Of a DNA stretch of 64,000 bases, positions 51,517 through 60,321 are shown piece by piece. The stretch comes from Aeromicrobium endophyticum (GTDB lineage Bacteria; Actinomycetota; Actinomycetes; Propionibacteriales; Nocardioidaceae), in assembly GCF_003586285.1 (NCBI RefSeq), contig NZ_QUBR01000002.1, forward strand, positions 248,001 to 312,000, in the 5' to 3' direction. The notes below the pieces were generated by a model. That model was not told the DNA's origin. It made no database searches and worked only from the letters and a program-made list of their open reading frames with translations. The position numbers and the translations under genes are program-made. Within the stretch, counting starts at the first letter, position 1, and every line of letters starts with the position of its first letter.

Positions 51517-52812
51517 GTGATCATCGATCAGCTGTCGTCGCTGGCCGACGACGTCGCCGCGCTCGAGCCGTGGCGCCTCACCGACTCCGAGCTGCGCGAG
51601 CTCGCCGCCGCGGTGCAGCGCGCTCGGACGAGCCTCGACGCCCTGGCCTCGCGCGTCCTCGGCGCCGTCGAGTCGACGGGGCTCGCCAAGGACGATGGTG
51701 CGGCGTCGACGACGGCGTGGTTCGCCCATCTCACGGGGGTGGCCCGAGGCGATGCGTCGCGACTCGTGGGCATGTCGCGCGTGACCTCGGAGCGCACCGA
51801 GCTGACGCGAGCCGCGTGGGCCGCCGGTGACCTCTCGACCGAGAAGGCCCGCGTGATCATGCGCGCGATCCAGGCGCTGCCGAGCGACTGCGCCGAGGCC
51901 GAGGTGGCGGCCGCAGAGGCCCGGCTCATCGCCGATGCTGCCCGCTTCGACGTCGACGACCTGCAGCGCCTGGCCAACCGCATCCGCGAGGTCATCGATC
52001 CCGAGGGCTTCGAGCACGAGCTGGGCCGCCAGGTCGCCGCCGAGGAGAAGCGCGCCTGGGAGGCCACGCGATTCGCGATGCAGGACCGCGGCGACGGCAC
52101 CGCCAAGGGGACGTTCGTCGTCCCGCGCCACTCCGCCGACACCCTGCGAGCGGCGATCGAGGGCATCATCGCCCCGCGCCGCAACCGCGACAACGCCGAG
52201 CGTCACGGCCTGGCCGTCGACGACCTGCTGGCCATGCCCCGGGCGCAGCGCATGGGGCTGGCGTTCCTCGAGCTGATCGACCACCTGCCGCACGACGCCC
52301 TGCCGCAGGCCGGTGGTCTCGCCGCAACCGTCACGGTCAACGTCGACCTCGACGTGCTGAGCTCCGGAGAGGGCACCGCCACCTCGTCGTCCGGGGCGAC
52401 GGTCTCGGCCGACGCGGCCCTGCGGATGGCCTGCAACGCCCATCTGGTCGCCCTCTACCTCGACACCGACTCGCGCGTCACCGACGTCGGCCTGTCCAAG
52501 CGGCTCTACGACCGGCACCAGCGTCATGCGCTCGCCCAGCGCGACCGAGGATGCGTGTGGCAGGGCTGCGACCGTCCACCGGCCTGGTGCGAGGCGCACC
52601 ACCTGACGCCGTGGTCGCAGGACGGTCCCACCGACCTCGACAACGCCGCCCTGCTCTGCCACTTCCACCACCACCTGCTGCACCAGGGGGAGTGGTCCGC
52701 GCACATGGCCTCCGACGGGGTCGTCGAGGTGGTGCCGCCGCGCCGGGTCGACCCTCGACAGGTTCCCCGGCGACATGCGCGGTTCAGGCAGCGATCACCC
52801 CAGGCGGCGTAG
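51517..52812 (+). CDS. DUF222/13E12-type HNH endonuclease
   Basis: This is a 431-aa protein with an all-helical DUF222 domain (about 1-300) and a C-terminal HNH domain with CVWQGC and CEAHHLTPW, then DNAALLCHFHHHLLH. This is the 13E12-repeat architecture found in many copies in actinobacteria. Nuclease activity is likely, but the biological role is not settled. The start is GTG 51517 with AGGGGG upstream. The SOS box at 51482-51497 predicts induction by DNA damage. M. tuberculosis 13E12 genes have also been reported under LexA control. Confidence 0.92.
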   Translation: MIIDQLSSLADDVAALEPWRLTDSELRELAAAVQRARTSLDALASRVLGAVESTGLAKDDGAASTTAWFAHLTGVARGDASRLVGMSRVTSERTELTRAAWAAGDLSTEKARVIMRAIQALPSDCAEAEVAAAEARLIADAARFDVDDLQRLANRIREVIDPEGFEHELGRQVAAEEKRAWEATRFAMQDRGDGTAKGTFVVPRHSADTLRAAIEGIIAPRRNRDNAERHGLAVDDLLAMPRAQRMGLAFLELIDHLPHDALPQAGGLAATVTVNVDLDVLSSGEGTATSSSGATVSADAALRMACNAHLVALYLDTDSRVTDVGLSKRLYDRHQRHALAQRDRGCVWQGCDRPPAWCEAHHLTPWSQDGPTDLDNAALLCHFHHHLLHQGEWSAHMASDGVVEVVPPRRVDPRQVPRRHARFRQRSPQAA

Positions 52813-52872
52813 AGCCGCCCGGCCTCGGCTCCCGGACGTGCGGACCGCACCGACCGGCCCTAGCGTCGAGCC

Positions 52873-53238
52873 ATGACGCCGAGCTACAGCCAGATCATGT
52901 CCGCAGCGACTGCCGGGTACGCCGCCTTCGCCCTTGCCAAGCCGCGCCACCTCGGTGCCGCGCTGACCAAGAGCCCGCTCAAGCAGCCCGAGTACGACCT
53001 CGTGGCCCGCATGTTCGGGCCCCGCGACCTCGCGCTGAGCGCGCTGGCGCTGCTGGCACCGTCGCCGCTGGCGCGCGACCACGCGATGATCGCCCGGGTC
53101 GTGCTCGACCTGTCGGACGCCGCCCTGCTCACGCCCGAGGCTCGCACCAAGACGGCCAAGGCCAAGGTGCTCGGGGCCACCCTCACCTGGGCGAGCCTCA
53201 ACATCGCCGCCATCGTCGCGGACCGCAAGGAGCGCTGA
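52873..53238 (+). CDS. Small membrane protein, DUF4267-like
   Basis: This is a 121-aa protein with about three or four hydrophobic helices, including an N-terminal SAATAGYAAFALAKP segment, MFGPRDLALSALALLAPSP, and a C-terminal TWASLNIAAIVADR helix. The pattern resembles DUF4267-type proteins of unknown role. TAGCGT (52861-52866) is 6 nt before the ATG, so translation is leaderless. Monocistronic. Confidence 0.7.
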   Translation: MTPSYSQIMSAATAGYAAFALAKPRHLGAALTKSPLKQPEYDLVARMFGPRDLALSALALLAPSPLARDHAMIARVVLDLSDAALLTPEARTKTAKAKVLGATLTWASLNIAAIVADRKER

Positions 53239-53317
53239 CCCGGCGCTCGTGCAACAGTGTGACCCCCATCACCATCGATCGTCGCGCGGGCCACCGGCGA
53301 CAGAACGGGAGTCATGC

Positions 53318-54217
53318 ATGGCACGCGAGCTGACGACGCTGGTCACCGGAGGCAAGTTCTACGAGGGGCCGCGATGGCACGATGGCCAGTGGTGGGTCTC
53401 CGACTTCTACCGGCGTTCCGTGTTCACCGTGACCACCGACGGCGTCGAGACCCACCAGTTCGACGTCGACGAGCAGCCGTCCGGCATGGGCTGGCTGCCG
53501 GACGGGTCGTTGGTCGTGGTGTCGATGAAGGACCGGCACCTGGTGCGTCGCGCACCCGACGGGACGGTCGGCCACTACGCCGACCTGTCGTCGGTCGCCG
53601 GGGGGCACGTCAACGACATGGTGGTCGACGACCGTGGGCGCGTGTACGTCGGCAACTTCGGCTTCGACCTGATGGGCGGCGCGCCCATGGGCCCGGCCGA
53701 CCTGGCGCGCGTCGACCCCGACGGCACCATCACGGTCGTCGCCGAAGGACTCCACTTCCCGAACGGGTCAGTCATCACCCCCGACGGCTCGACGCTCATC
53801 GTCGCCGAGACCACAGGCGCAGGCTTCGTGGCGTTCACGATCACCGACGACGGATCGCTGGTCGACCGGCGCGTCTGGGCGTCCATGGGCGACGTGCCCG
53901 ACACGACCGACGTCATGGAGGCCTTGGGCTCCGGGCTGCCGGCCCCCGACGGCTGCACCCTCGACGCCGAGGGGCACATCTGGTTCGCCGATGCCGTCGG
54001 TGCGCGGGTGGCACGGGTCGCGCCGGGCGGCGAGATCGTCGAGTCCGTCCCGATGCCAGACGGGCTGGGTGCCTTCGCGTGCCAGCTCGGCGGCGAGGAC
54101 GGTCGCACGCTGCTGATCTGTGCCGCGCCCGACTTCTTCGAGCACAGCCGCTCGGTGGCCGACGAGGCCGTCCTGCTGACCATGCAGGTCGACGTCCCGC
54201 ACGCCGGACGTCCGTAG
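53318..54217 (+). CDS. SMP-30/gluconolactonase-like beta-propeller
   Basis: This is a 299-aa six-bladed propeller of the SMP-30/LRE family, metal-dependent lactonases. The entry YEGPRWHDGQWWVSDF contains Glu16, the first metal ligand. GGHVNDMVVD contains Asn99. LHFPNGSVITPDG and GCTLDAEGHIWFAD carry the later ligands. It probably opens a sugar or other lactone, but substrate range in this family is wide. The start ATG is at 53318. It is convergent with the kinase gene (11 nt between ends). Confidence 0.88.
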   Translation: MARELTTLVTGGKFYEGPRWHDGQWWVSDFYRRSVFTVTTDGVETHQFDVDEQPSGMGWLPDGSLVVVSMKDRHLVRRAPDGTVGHYADLSSVAGGHVNDMVVDDRGRVYVGNFGFDLMGGAPMGPADLARVDPDGTITVVAEGLHFPNGSVITPDGSTLIVAETTGAGFVAFTITDDGSLVDRRVWASMGDVPDTTDVMEALGSGLPAPDGCTLDAEGHIWFADAVGARVARVAPGGEIVESVPMPDGLGAFACQLGGEDGRTLLICAAPDFFEHSRSVADEAVLLTMQVDVPHAGRP

Positions 54218-54228
54218 CCGGCAGGCCG

Positions 54229-55155
54229 TCAGCGCAGGAGCAGCCAGGTCGCCACCGCCGACACCGTGAACGCCGCGCCCGCCACGGGCACGACCACGCG
54301 TGTGCGCCATCCGCCGACCACGGGCGACGAGGAGCCGCCCGCGCGGACGTGGGCGAGCGCGTCGGCCAGGTCGGCAGCGGTGCGCGGGCGTCCGGCCGGG
54401 TCGAGCGACATCGCCTGCACCAGCAGGGCGTCGAGGGACGTCCGGTTGAGCGGTGGCGGAAGGTGCCGCGGCTCGGCGAGGCGGGCCGGCCGGTCGTCGG
54501 CGGTGCGCGTCACCAACGTCATCGGGTCGCTGACGTCGAAGGGCAGCCGGCCCGTCAGCAGCACGTAGGTGACGACGCCGAGCGAGTACACGTCGCACCG
54601 CTCGTCGATCGGACGGCCCAGCGCCTGCTCGGGTGCCATGTACGACGGGGTGCCCGTGGTGACGGTGATGCCGGACGCCTCGGCCAGTCGCTTCGCGCTG
54701 CCGAGATCGGCCACGAGCACCCGACCGAGGCCGTCGTCGACAGGGTCGAGCAGCAAGTTGCTGGGCTTGATGTCGCGGTGCACCACGCCGGCCGCGTGCA
54801 GCTCGGCGACGGCGCGTGCGGAGCGCTCGGCCAGCTCGAGGGCGGACGACGGGTCGAGCGAGCCGTCGGCGAGATCGGCCAGCGTGCCGCCGGCGACGAA
54901 GTCCATCACGAAGTAGGGCTGTCCCTCGTGCGTGCCGACGTCGTAGACCCGCACGACGCGGTCGCTGGCGATGCGGCGCAGCAGGCGGGCCTCGGCGAGG
55001 AAACGCTCGCGGACGTCCGCGTGGTGCGACCAGTTCTCGGCGAGCACCTTGACCGCGACAGGGATCTCGAGCTCGGTGTCGAATCCGCGCCACACCGTCG
55101 CGAAGGCGCCCGAGCCGTGCACCTCGTCGAGCCGGTAGCGTCCGATCTGCCTCAT
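54229..55155 (-). CDS. Ser/Thr protein kinase with C-terminal membrane anchor
   Basis: This is a 308-aa Hanks-type kinase. The Gly-rich loop is GSGAFATV, the ATP-binding Lys is Lys36 (VAVK), the catalytic loop is [10 protein letters not shown] (RD type), with ADLGSAK in place of DFG, and TPSYMAPEQ. One transmembrane helix lies at the extreme C-terminus (about 285-306), with nothing beyond it, so no external sensor domain exists. TACTGT (55162-55167) is 6 nt before the start. It is divergent, with 45 bp between starts, from an ECF sigma factor, which suggests that the kinase controls that factor. Confidence 0.92.
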   Translation of the reverse strand: MRQIGRYRLDEVHGSGAFATVWRGFDTELEIPVAVKVLAENWSHHADVRERFLAEARLLRRIASDRVVRVYDVGTHEGQPYFVMDFVAGGTLADLADGSLDPSSALELAERSARAVAELHAAGVVHRDIKPSNLLLDPVDDGLGRVLVADLGSAKRLAEASGITVTTGTPSYMAPEQALGRPIDERCDVYSLGVVTYVLLTGRLPFDVSDPMTLVTRTADDRPARLAEPRHLPPPLNRTSLDALLVQAMSLDPAGRPRTAADLADALAHVRAGGSSSPVVGGWRTRVVVPVAGAAFTVSAVATWLLLR

Positions 55156-55200
55156 GACGAGACAGTATGGACGCTCGGACGACGCGGATCGGGGAGGGGC

Positions 55201-55770
55201 ATGACCAAGCACGCCGACGACGGGCACGACTGGGACCGGCTGATCGCCCACGCCCGCGCCGGCGAGCCCCACGCGATGGACGACCTGCTGGCCGCTGCGC
55301 GACCGCTCGTGCTGAGGCGCTGCGCGAAGTTCCTGCCCTACCGCGACGACGCCGAGGAGGCCGCGCAGGAGGCCCTGCTCACGATCGCCACGCGGCTCGA
55401 CGACTTCGGTGGTCGTGGCTCGTTCGCCGGGTGGGTCACCGTCATCGCGTCGAACCAGGCGCTGCAGACGTATCGGTCGATGAAGAAGCGCTTCGGCGAC
55501 GTCGAGTCCGAGGCGGCCGGTGACCGTCCCGACCCCCGCACCACGAGCGTCATCGCCGGCACCCGGCTCGACCTGCTCGACGCTCTCGAGCAGCTGCAGC
55601 TCGACCATCCCGCGGTGGTCGAGGCCTTCGTTCTCCGCGACCTGGGGGCGCTGCCGTACGACGAGATCGCGCAGCTGACAGGAGCCCCCCTCGGCACCGT
55701 CAAGGCGCGCATCCACACCGCGCGTGCGTACGTCCGTGAAAGATGGTCGGGTCCTGCGACAACTTTGTGA
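55201..55770 (+). CDS. ECF-type RNA polymerase sigma factor
   Basis: This is a 189-aa sigma-70 family factor with only regions 2 and 4. Region 2 includes RDDAEEAAQEALLTIATRL and GSFAGWVTVIASNQALQTYR; region 4 has LPYDEIAQLTGAPLGTVKAR as the helix-turn-helix. No zinc-binding anti-sigma gene is adjacent, which is unusual for ECF factors. Instead a Ser/Thr kinase is divergent and two exported proteins follow. GGGGAGGGG precedes the ATG. Control by phosphorylation, as known for kinase-linked ECF groups such as ECF43, is the likely mode (inference). Confidence 0.9.
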   Translation: MTKHADDGHDWDRLIAHARAGEPHAMDDLLAAARPLVLRRCAKFLPYRDDAEEAAQEALLTIATRLDDFGGRGSFAGWVTVIASNQALQTYRSMKKRFGDVESEAAGDRPDPRTTSVIAGTRLDLLDALEQLQLDHPAVVEAFVLRDLGALPYDEIAQLTGAPLGTVKARIHTARAYVRERWSGPATTL

Positions 55771-55817
55771 GCCCCGCGCGCATCTAGGTGGGTGACAGAC
55801 GCCGAGAGAACGCGAGA

Positions 55818-56468
55818 ATGACCATGATGAAGAAGCAGATCGCCGCGTTGGTGCTGGCCGGCAGCGTCGCCGGCGGCATCGGTGCGGGCGTGCTCGCGAA
55901 CGCAGCGACCTCCCGCGGGCCCGCAGCGCCCGCTCCGAGCAGCCCGGCTCGAAGCAGCACGACTCCGTCGAGCGAGGGCGGCGAGAGCGGGATGGCGTCC
56001 CCGGACGTGCTCGAGCTGGCGCCCGGGCGCGTGGGGCCCGTGAGGGCGGGCATGAGCAAGGCCCAGGCACTCGCGACCGGCTACTTCGTCGCCGACCGGC
56101 CGGCACCGGTGGAGGGATGCCCGGTCGTCCCGTTGGCCTGGAAGGACGAGTACGTCAACACCTACGACGTCTACACCCTCGGCAACGGGGAGATCTCGTC
56201 GATCGGCGTCCGCGGTCGAGGGGTGACCACTGCCCAGGGCATCGGCATCGGCAGCACGTACGACGAGGTCAAGGCCGCGTACCCCGACGAGTCGTTGCTC
56301 GCGGCCGGGTACGGCCAGTCGGGCGTCCGCGTGTTCGACCGCCAGGACGGCGGCTGGATCGGCTTCCTGTTCGACGCCGAGCCCGGTGCGATCGAGGGCT
56401 CCGACCCCGTCACCTTCGTCGAGGTCACCAAGGGCGCCGAGCCGAGCCTCATGCGCGACGGGTGCTGA
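55818..56468 (+). CDS. Exported protein downstream of the ECF sigma factor
   Basis: This is a 216-aa protein with an N-terminal signal or anchor segment (about 7-28), a Ser/Pro/Thr-rich linker (about 30-55) and a globular domain with GRVGPVRAGMSKAQAL, then GIGIGSTYDEVKAAYP. Such G-x-R-G/GSTYDEVKAAYP patterns recur in small exported actinobacterial proteins of unknown function. One Cys pair is possible. It starts 47 nt after the sigma gene and is followed after 2 nt by a second exported protein, so it may belong to the sigma operon. Confidence 0.7.
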   Translation: MTMMKKQIAALVLAGSVAGGIGAGVLANAATSRGPAAPAPSSPARSSTTPSSEGGESGMASPDVLELAPGRVGPVRAGMSKAQALATGYFVADRPAPVEGCPVVPLAWKDEYVNTYDVYTLGNGEISSIGVRGRGVTTAQGIGIGSTYDEVKAAYPDESLLAAGYGQSGVRVFDRQDGGWIGFLFDAEPGAIEGSDPVTFVEVTKGAEPSLMRDGC

Positions 56469-56470
56469 CG

Positions 56471-57382
56471 ATGATGCGCAGGAGGACGGCCGCGGTGCTG
56501 CTGGGCGTCAGCCTCGTCGGTGGGGTGGCCGCAGGGTTCGCTGCCGACGCGATGACGTCGGACCCGCCGACCCGGGAGGCGACGCCGCGTGCGTCCGCGT
56601 CGCCCGCGACGAAGACCGGCGTGGAGGTCAAGAGCCCCGTGCTGGTGGCCAACGACGATGGCGGCGCGACCTTGTCGGCCACGTTGGTCAACCACACGGA
56701 TCGGGCGTTGACCATCAACAGTGCGATGGGCGGCATGCCGGACGATGACGAGGCTCCTGTCCTGCTGATGTTCGCGGGCACCCCGAGGGCAACGCTGCCG
56801 CCTGGCTCGTCGACGACGATAGGCCGCGCGGGCGAGCCGTTCCGGATTCGCTTCCGCGACCGCGTGCAGGTCGGCTCGACCCTGCCGATCACGCTCGATC
56901 TGGCGAAGGCGCGCTACAGGCGTGAAGCCGACGACGTCACCTTCACCGCCACCGTGGTCGCTCGCGGGGCCCGCCATGCCGACGTGGCGAACAACGCGCC
57001 GAACCGGTCGATCTCGGTGCGAGACGGGATCATCGTCAAGGTGCCGGGCCAGGACAAGGCCTACCTCGACGGGTGGATCGACTCGAGCGTGGACGACATG
57101 ACCGACATCCGGCCGACCGGTGACGTGGGCAAGCGGGGTGACCTCGAGATCCTGCACCAGACAGCGACCGGTGGGCCGTCGGGCGTGTCGGCCCGTGCCG
57201 GCGTGCCCGTCCGCCTGGGCTACGCCCCCTACAAGGACGACGGGCAGCCGGGCGACCGCGACTACGTGAGGGCCGACGAGGTCGAGGTCGGCCGCACCGT
57301 GCAGATCACCTTCCGCTTCCCGTCCGGCGATGTCGTGGCCAGGTTCAAGGTCGTCCAGGGCAAGCCCGACGGCACGATCTAG
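56471..57382 (+). CDS. Exported protein of unknown function in the ECF sigma operon
   Basis: This is a 303-aa protein with a signal or anchor segment (about 5-27) and a beta-rich mature region. Strands such as GGATLSATLVNHTDRALTI, followed by a PPGSSTTIG loop, resemble an Ig-like/cupredoxin-type sandwich, but I cannot assign a family. A second half (about 195-303) ends in VQITFRFPSGDVVARFKV. The ATG at 56471 (a second ATG follows at 56474) is 2 nt after the preceding stop. It is convergent with the membrane-protein gene that ends at 57392. Confidence 0.68.
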   Translation: MMRRRTAAVLLGVSLVGGVAAGFAADAMTSDPPTREATPRASASPATKTGVEVKSPVLVANDDGGATLSATLVNHTDRALTINSAMGGMPDDDEAPVLLMFAGTPRATLPPGSSTTIGRAGEPFRIRFRDRVQVGSTLPITLDLAKARYRREADDVTFTATVVARGARHADVANNAPNRSISVRDGIIVKVPGQDKAYLDGWIDSSVDDMTDIRPTGDVGKRGDLEILHQTATGGPSGVSARAGVPVRLGYAPYKDDGQPGDRDYVRADEVEVGRTVQITFRFPSGDVVARFKVVQGKPDGTI

Positions 57383-57391
57383 CGACGCGAC

Positions 57392-57970
57392 CTATCGACG
57401 ACTGGGCGATCGGCGGGTCGTCCGGTCGACGATCAGGGCGGCGACGAAGGCACCGAGCGTGCCGAGCAGCTCGTCGCTCAGGGTGTCCTCGTACGCGCCG
57501 TCGAGCTCGGTGCCGCGGCGGATGAACGTGTACCACTCACCGAGCTCCCACCCGATGGCCAGCACCGCGCCGAGCCCCGTGATGGCCACGGCAAGCAGCC
57601 AGCGCGGCCTCACGTCGGCGCGAGCGAGCAGCAGGCCGCAGCCCCACAGCAGCAGCATCCAGTTGACGAAGTGATTGATGTTGTCCCAGGCGTCGACCGA
57701 GTCGTACAGGTCGAACGTGTTGCCGGTGACGTCGATGAGGAACGGCGCCATGACGAGCGCGAACGCACCCCAGGGCAGGGTCGCGGCATCGCGCGTGCGC
57801 GACCACCAGACGGCCGGGAGCAGCAGCATCAGCAGGGGATAGGCGGCGAGACGGTAGCCGAAGCCCTTGCCGTCGTACTGCTCGAGACCGCCGAAGGCAC
57901 CCACGGCCAGCTGGGCGAGGGTGAGCGTGAGCACGGCCATCGCGACCCAGAGGCGCCCGCGGGGCGTCAT
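57392..57970 (-). CDS. YjdF/DUF2238-like membrane protein
   Basis: This is a 192-aa protein with about five or six helices. It contains the blocks PFLIDVTGNTFDLYDSVD, INHFVNW, IGWELGEWYTF and YEDTLSDELLGTLGA, which match the DUF2238/YjdF family with its conserved Asp, His and Glu residues at the membrane face. The molecular function is not known. Its start is 4 nt after the GH6 stop on the same strand, so the two genes share a transcript. Confidence 0.78.
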   Translation of the reverse strand: MTPRGRLWVAMAVLTLTLAQLAVGAFGGLEQYDGKGFGYRLAAYPLLMLLLPAVWWSRTRDAATLPWGAFALVMAPFLIDVTGNTFDLYDSVDAWDNINHFVNWMLLLWGCGLLLARADVRPRWLLAVAITGLGAVLAIGWELGEWYTFIRRGTELDGAYEDTLSDELLGTLGAFVAALIVDRTTRRSPSRR

Positions 57971-57974
57971 GGGT

Positions 57975-58931
57975 TCAGCGTCCCAGCAGCGTCAGCGCAC
58001 CGCTGGGCCACCACGCGCCCGCGTTCGGTCCACCGTTGCAGGGGCCGTCTGACTCGCCCGGGTGCTTGACCCACATGTAGGCGTCGAGGTTGCCGCGACG
58101 GATCATGCGCGGCTTCGCGCCGGTGCGCGCACCGACGGGGTTGCAGAAGTCCCCGGCGGCGGTGGGTACGCCGTTGCGCGCGGTCTCGACGACGAATTTC
58201 TTGCCGCGGATGCCGAGACCCGCGAGCTGCTGGACGACCTGGTCGCCGTACGCGATCTCGTCGGCCGTGCCGCGGAAGTTGGCGACGTTGGTCGAGAAGC
58301 CGCGGGCCGACGTGACGCCCGCCGCCTTGAGGCGGGCAGCCATCACGTCGGGGGCGATCCAGCTGGAGTGCCCCGCGTCGACGTAGACCCAGACGCCGGC
58401 ACGCTTGAGCTTCTTCGTCGCGTAGCGCAGCAGCCCTGTGCGGTCGCCCTGGGCGTCGCACTGGCCCAGCATCGCGAGGGCGTCGGGCTCGAGCACCGCG
58501 ATCGCCTTGGTGCCCTTCAGCCCCGACGCGAGCTGTGCGACCCACCGCTTGTACGTGGGGGCGTCGAACGAGCCGGCGGAGTGCTGGCCGCAGTCGCGGG
58601 CGGGGATGGCGTAGACCGCCACGACGGGCGTGCGCTTCTTCTTCGCGGCCCTCGTGGCGTACGCGCGCACGGCCTTCTTGACCCGCGAGACCGGCAGGTG
58701 ATCGGTCGCCCAGTAGGCCTGCGGCGTGCGGGCGAGGCTCGCGAACCGTCGATCGGTCCTGGCGGCCACCGCGGCACTCGAGGCGGAGTCGGCGTAGAAC
58801 GAGCGGGTGAGGCGCGGATCGGTCACGGCCGAGGCCGAGGCCGGCACCGTCACGACGGCCGCGACGAGGCAGGCGACGACGGCCATGACGGCCAGGGTCT
58901 GGGCACGGAGGCTGGATGCGGCGGAGGGCAT
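57975..58931 (-). CDS. Secreted glycoside hydrolase family 6 (cellulase/cellobiohydrolase)
   Basis: This is a 318-aa exported GH6 enzyme that inverts the anomeric configuration while cleaving beta-1,4-glucan. The signal peptide ends near residue 35 (PASASA). GH6 marks in order are YAIPARDCGQHSAG with the conserved Asp, VLEPDAL, YVDAGHSSW, FSTNVANF, ETARNG and WVKHPGESDGPCNGGP. No carbohydrate-binding module is attached. TAGGAT (58938-58943) lies 6 nt before the start. It could serve plant-debris use or modification of the cell's own glucans. Confidence 0.93.
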   Translation of the reverse strand: MPSAASSLRAQTLAVMAVVACLVAAVVTVPASASAVTDPRLTRSFYADSASSAAVAARTDRRFASLARTPQAYWATDHLPVSRVKKAVRAYATRAAKKKRTPVVAVYAIPARDCGQHSAGSFDAPTYKRWVAQLASGLKGTKAIAVLEPDALAMLGQCDAQGDRTGLLRYATKKLKRAGVWVYVDAGHSSWIAPDVMAARLKAAGVTSARGFSTNVANFRGTADEIAYGDQVVQQLAGLGIRGKKFVVETARNGVPTAAGDFCNPVGARTGAKPRMIRRGNLDAYMWVKHPGESDGPCNGGPNAGAWWPSGALTLLGR

Positions 58932-59040
58932 CCGATGATCCTAGGGCGCGGCCCGGCTCAGGGTGAACCGTTCGTGAACTCTGCCGCGAGCCGGTCGTCG
59001 ACGGCCGAGAACGGCGCGGCCCCGTCGTACGCTGACCACG

Positions 59041-60291
59041 ATGATCGGCTCGTTCCTCACCCACCTGATCGCTATCGTCGCGACGATCACCTCGACCGCG
59101 CAGGCCGAGGCGACGATCGACTCGCACCACTACGCCAACCAGACGCCGTACGGCAACGCCGCCAGCTCGGCGATCCGGAAGGCACCGGACGGATATCGGC
59201 TCGTCCTGGTCGAGACCGTCGGACGCCACGGGGCCCGGACGCTCACCAGCTCGGCCCGCGAGCGCCGGTCGCTGGCGGTGTGGAAGCGGGCGAAGGCCGC
59301 CGGAGCCCTGACGTCGACCGGCCGCCGGTTCGCGGCCGACGTCGCGGCCTTCCAGGTGCCCGAGCAGCGCATCGGCTACGGCAACCTCAGCGAGATCGGC
59401 CGCGTCGAGTGGCAGGGCATCGGTCGCCGCACCGCGACCCTCTATCGGGATTTCCTCACCGAGTCGACCAGCCAGGGCGACGCCGTGGTCTTCAAGACCT
59501 CGCCCGTGCAGCGGACCGTCGAGAGCGCCGACGCCATGCGCGAGGGCCTGGAGGGCGTCGTGCCGGGCCTGAAGGTCGCCGCGTACGTCACGGACGCCCC
59601 CCGGCTCCTCATCGGCAACGGTGCCTCGTTCGCCGGCAACCGGGCGTCGCTGGCCGCGCAATCACGACCCGATGTCGTCGCGGCGGCCACCCGGATGCTC
59701 GAGCGGATGTACTCGCCGGCGTTCGTCGAGGCCCTGGACGATCCCGTGGCCGTGGCGCTGGACATCTACCTGCTCTACTCGACGGCGCCCGGCCTGGCGG
59801 CCGAGACGTCGGTGACCTTCGCGCGGTACGTGCCGGACGAGGACGCCGCGGTGCTGGCTCAGGCCGTCGATGCCGAGAACTTCTACCAGTTCGGCCCGGG
59901 CGTGGCGGGCGAGGACAGCTCGTACCGCGCCGCGCGTCCGCTGCTGGACGACTTCTTCTCGACGCTCGACGACCGTCTGGCCGGTGGCCGGACGGCTGCG
60001 GTCTTCCGCCTCGCGCACGGCGAGACCACGATGCCGTTCGCGGCGCTGCTCGGTCTGCCCGGCAGCGACGTGCAGGCCACGTCGACCTTCGGCCACGCCG
60101 ACAACCCGTGGCGGGGATACGTCGCGGGCCGGCTGGGCGGCAGCATCGAGTGGGCCGTGTACCGCGATGCGTCCGGTCGGGCCCTCGTGACGGTGCGGCA
60201 CAACGAGCAGCCGGTCGAGCTGTCCGACCGGTGCAGGCCCGCCGTGCCGTACTTCTACCGTCCCGCCGAGCTCAAGCGCTGCCTGGCCTGA
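59041..60291 (+). CDS. Exported histidine acid phosphatase (MINPP/phytase-like), copy 1
   Basis: This is a 416-aa exported phosphatase of the histidine acid (branch 2) superfamily. The phosphohistidine motif RHGAR is at 62-66 with nucleophile His63, and the proton-donor motif HGE is at 326-328. The latter is closer to the HAE of MINPP-type enzymes than to the HD of classical phytases. A hydrophobic export segment covers about residues 1-22. TACGCT (59028-59033) is 7 nt before the start. It is followed after 30 bp by a paralogue of the same length and layout, so this is a tandem duplication. Confidence 0.88.
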   Translation: MIGSFLTHLIAIVATITSTAQAEATIDSHHYANQTPYGNAASSAIRKAPDGYRLVLVETVGRHGARTLTSSARERRSLAVWKRAKAAGALTSTGRRFAADVAAFQVPEQRIGYGNLSEIGRVEWQGIGRRTATLYRDFLTESTSQGDAVVFKTSPVQRTVESADAMREGLEGVVPGLKVAAYVTDAPRLLIGNGASFAGNRASLAAQSRPDVVAAATRMLERMYSPAFVEALDDPVAVALDIYLLYSTAPGLAAETSVTFARYVPDEDAAVLAQAVDAENFYQFGPGVAGEDSSYRAARPLLDDFFSTLDDRLAGGRTAAVFRLAHGETTMPFAALLGLPGSDVQATSTFGHADNPWRGYVAGRLGGSIEWAVYRDASGRALVTVRHNEQPVELSDRCRPAVPYFYRPAELKRCLA

Positions 60292-60321
60292 TCGGCGCCG
60301 CGCGGGCTTAGGGTGGGACGC

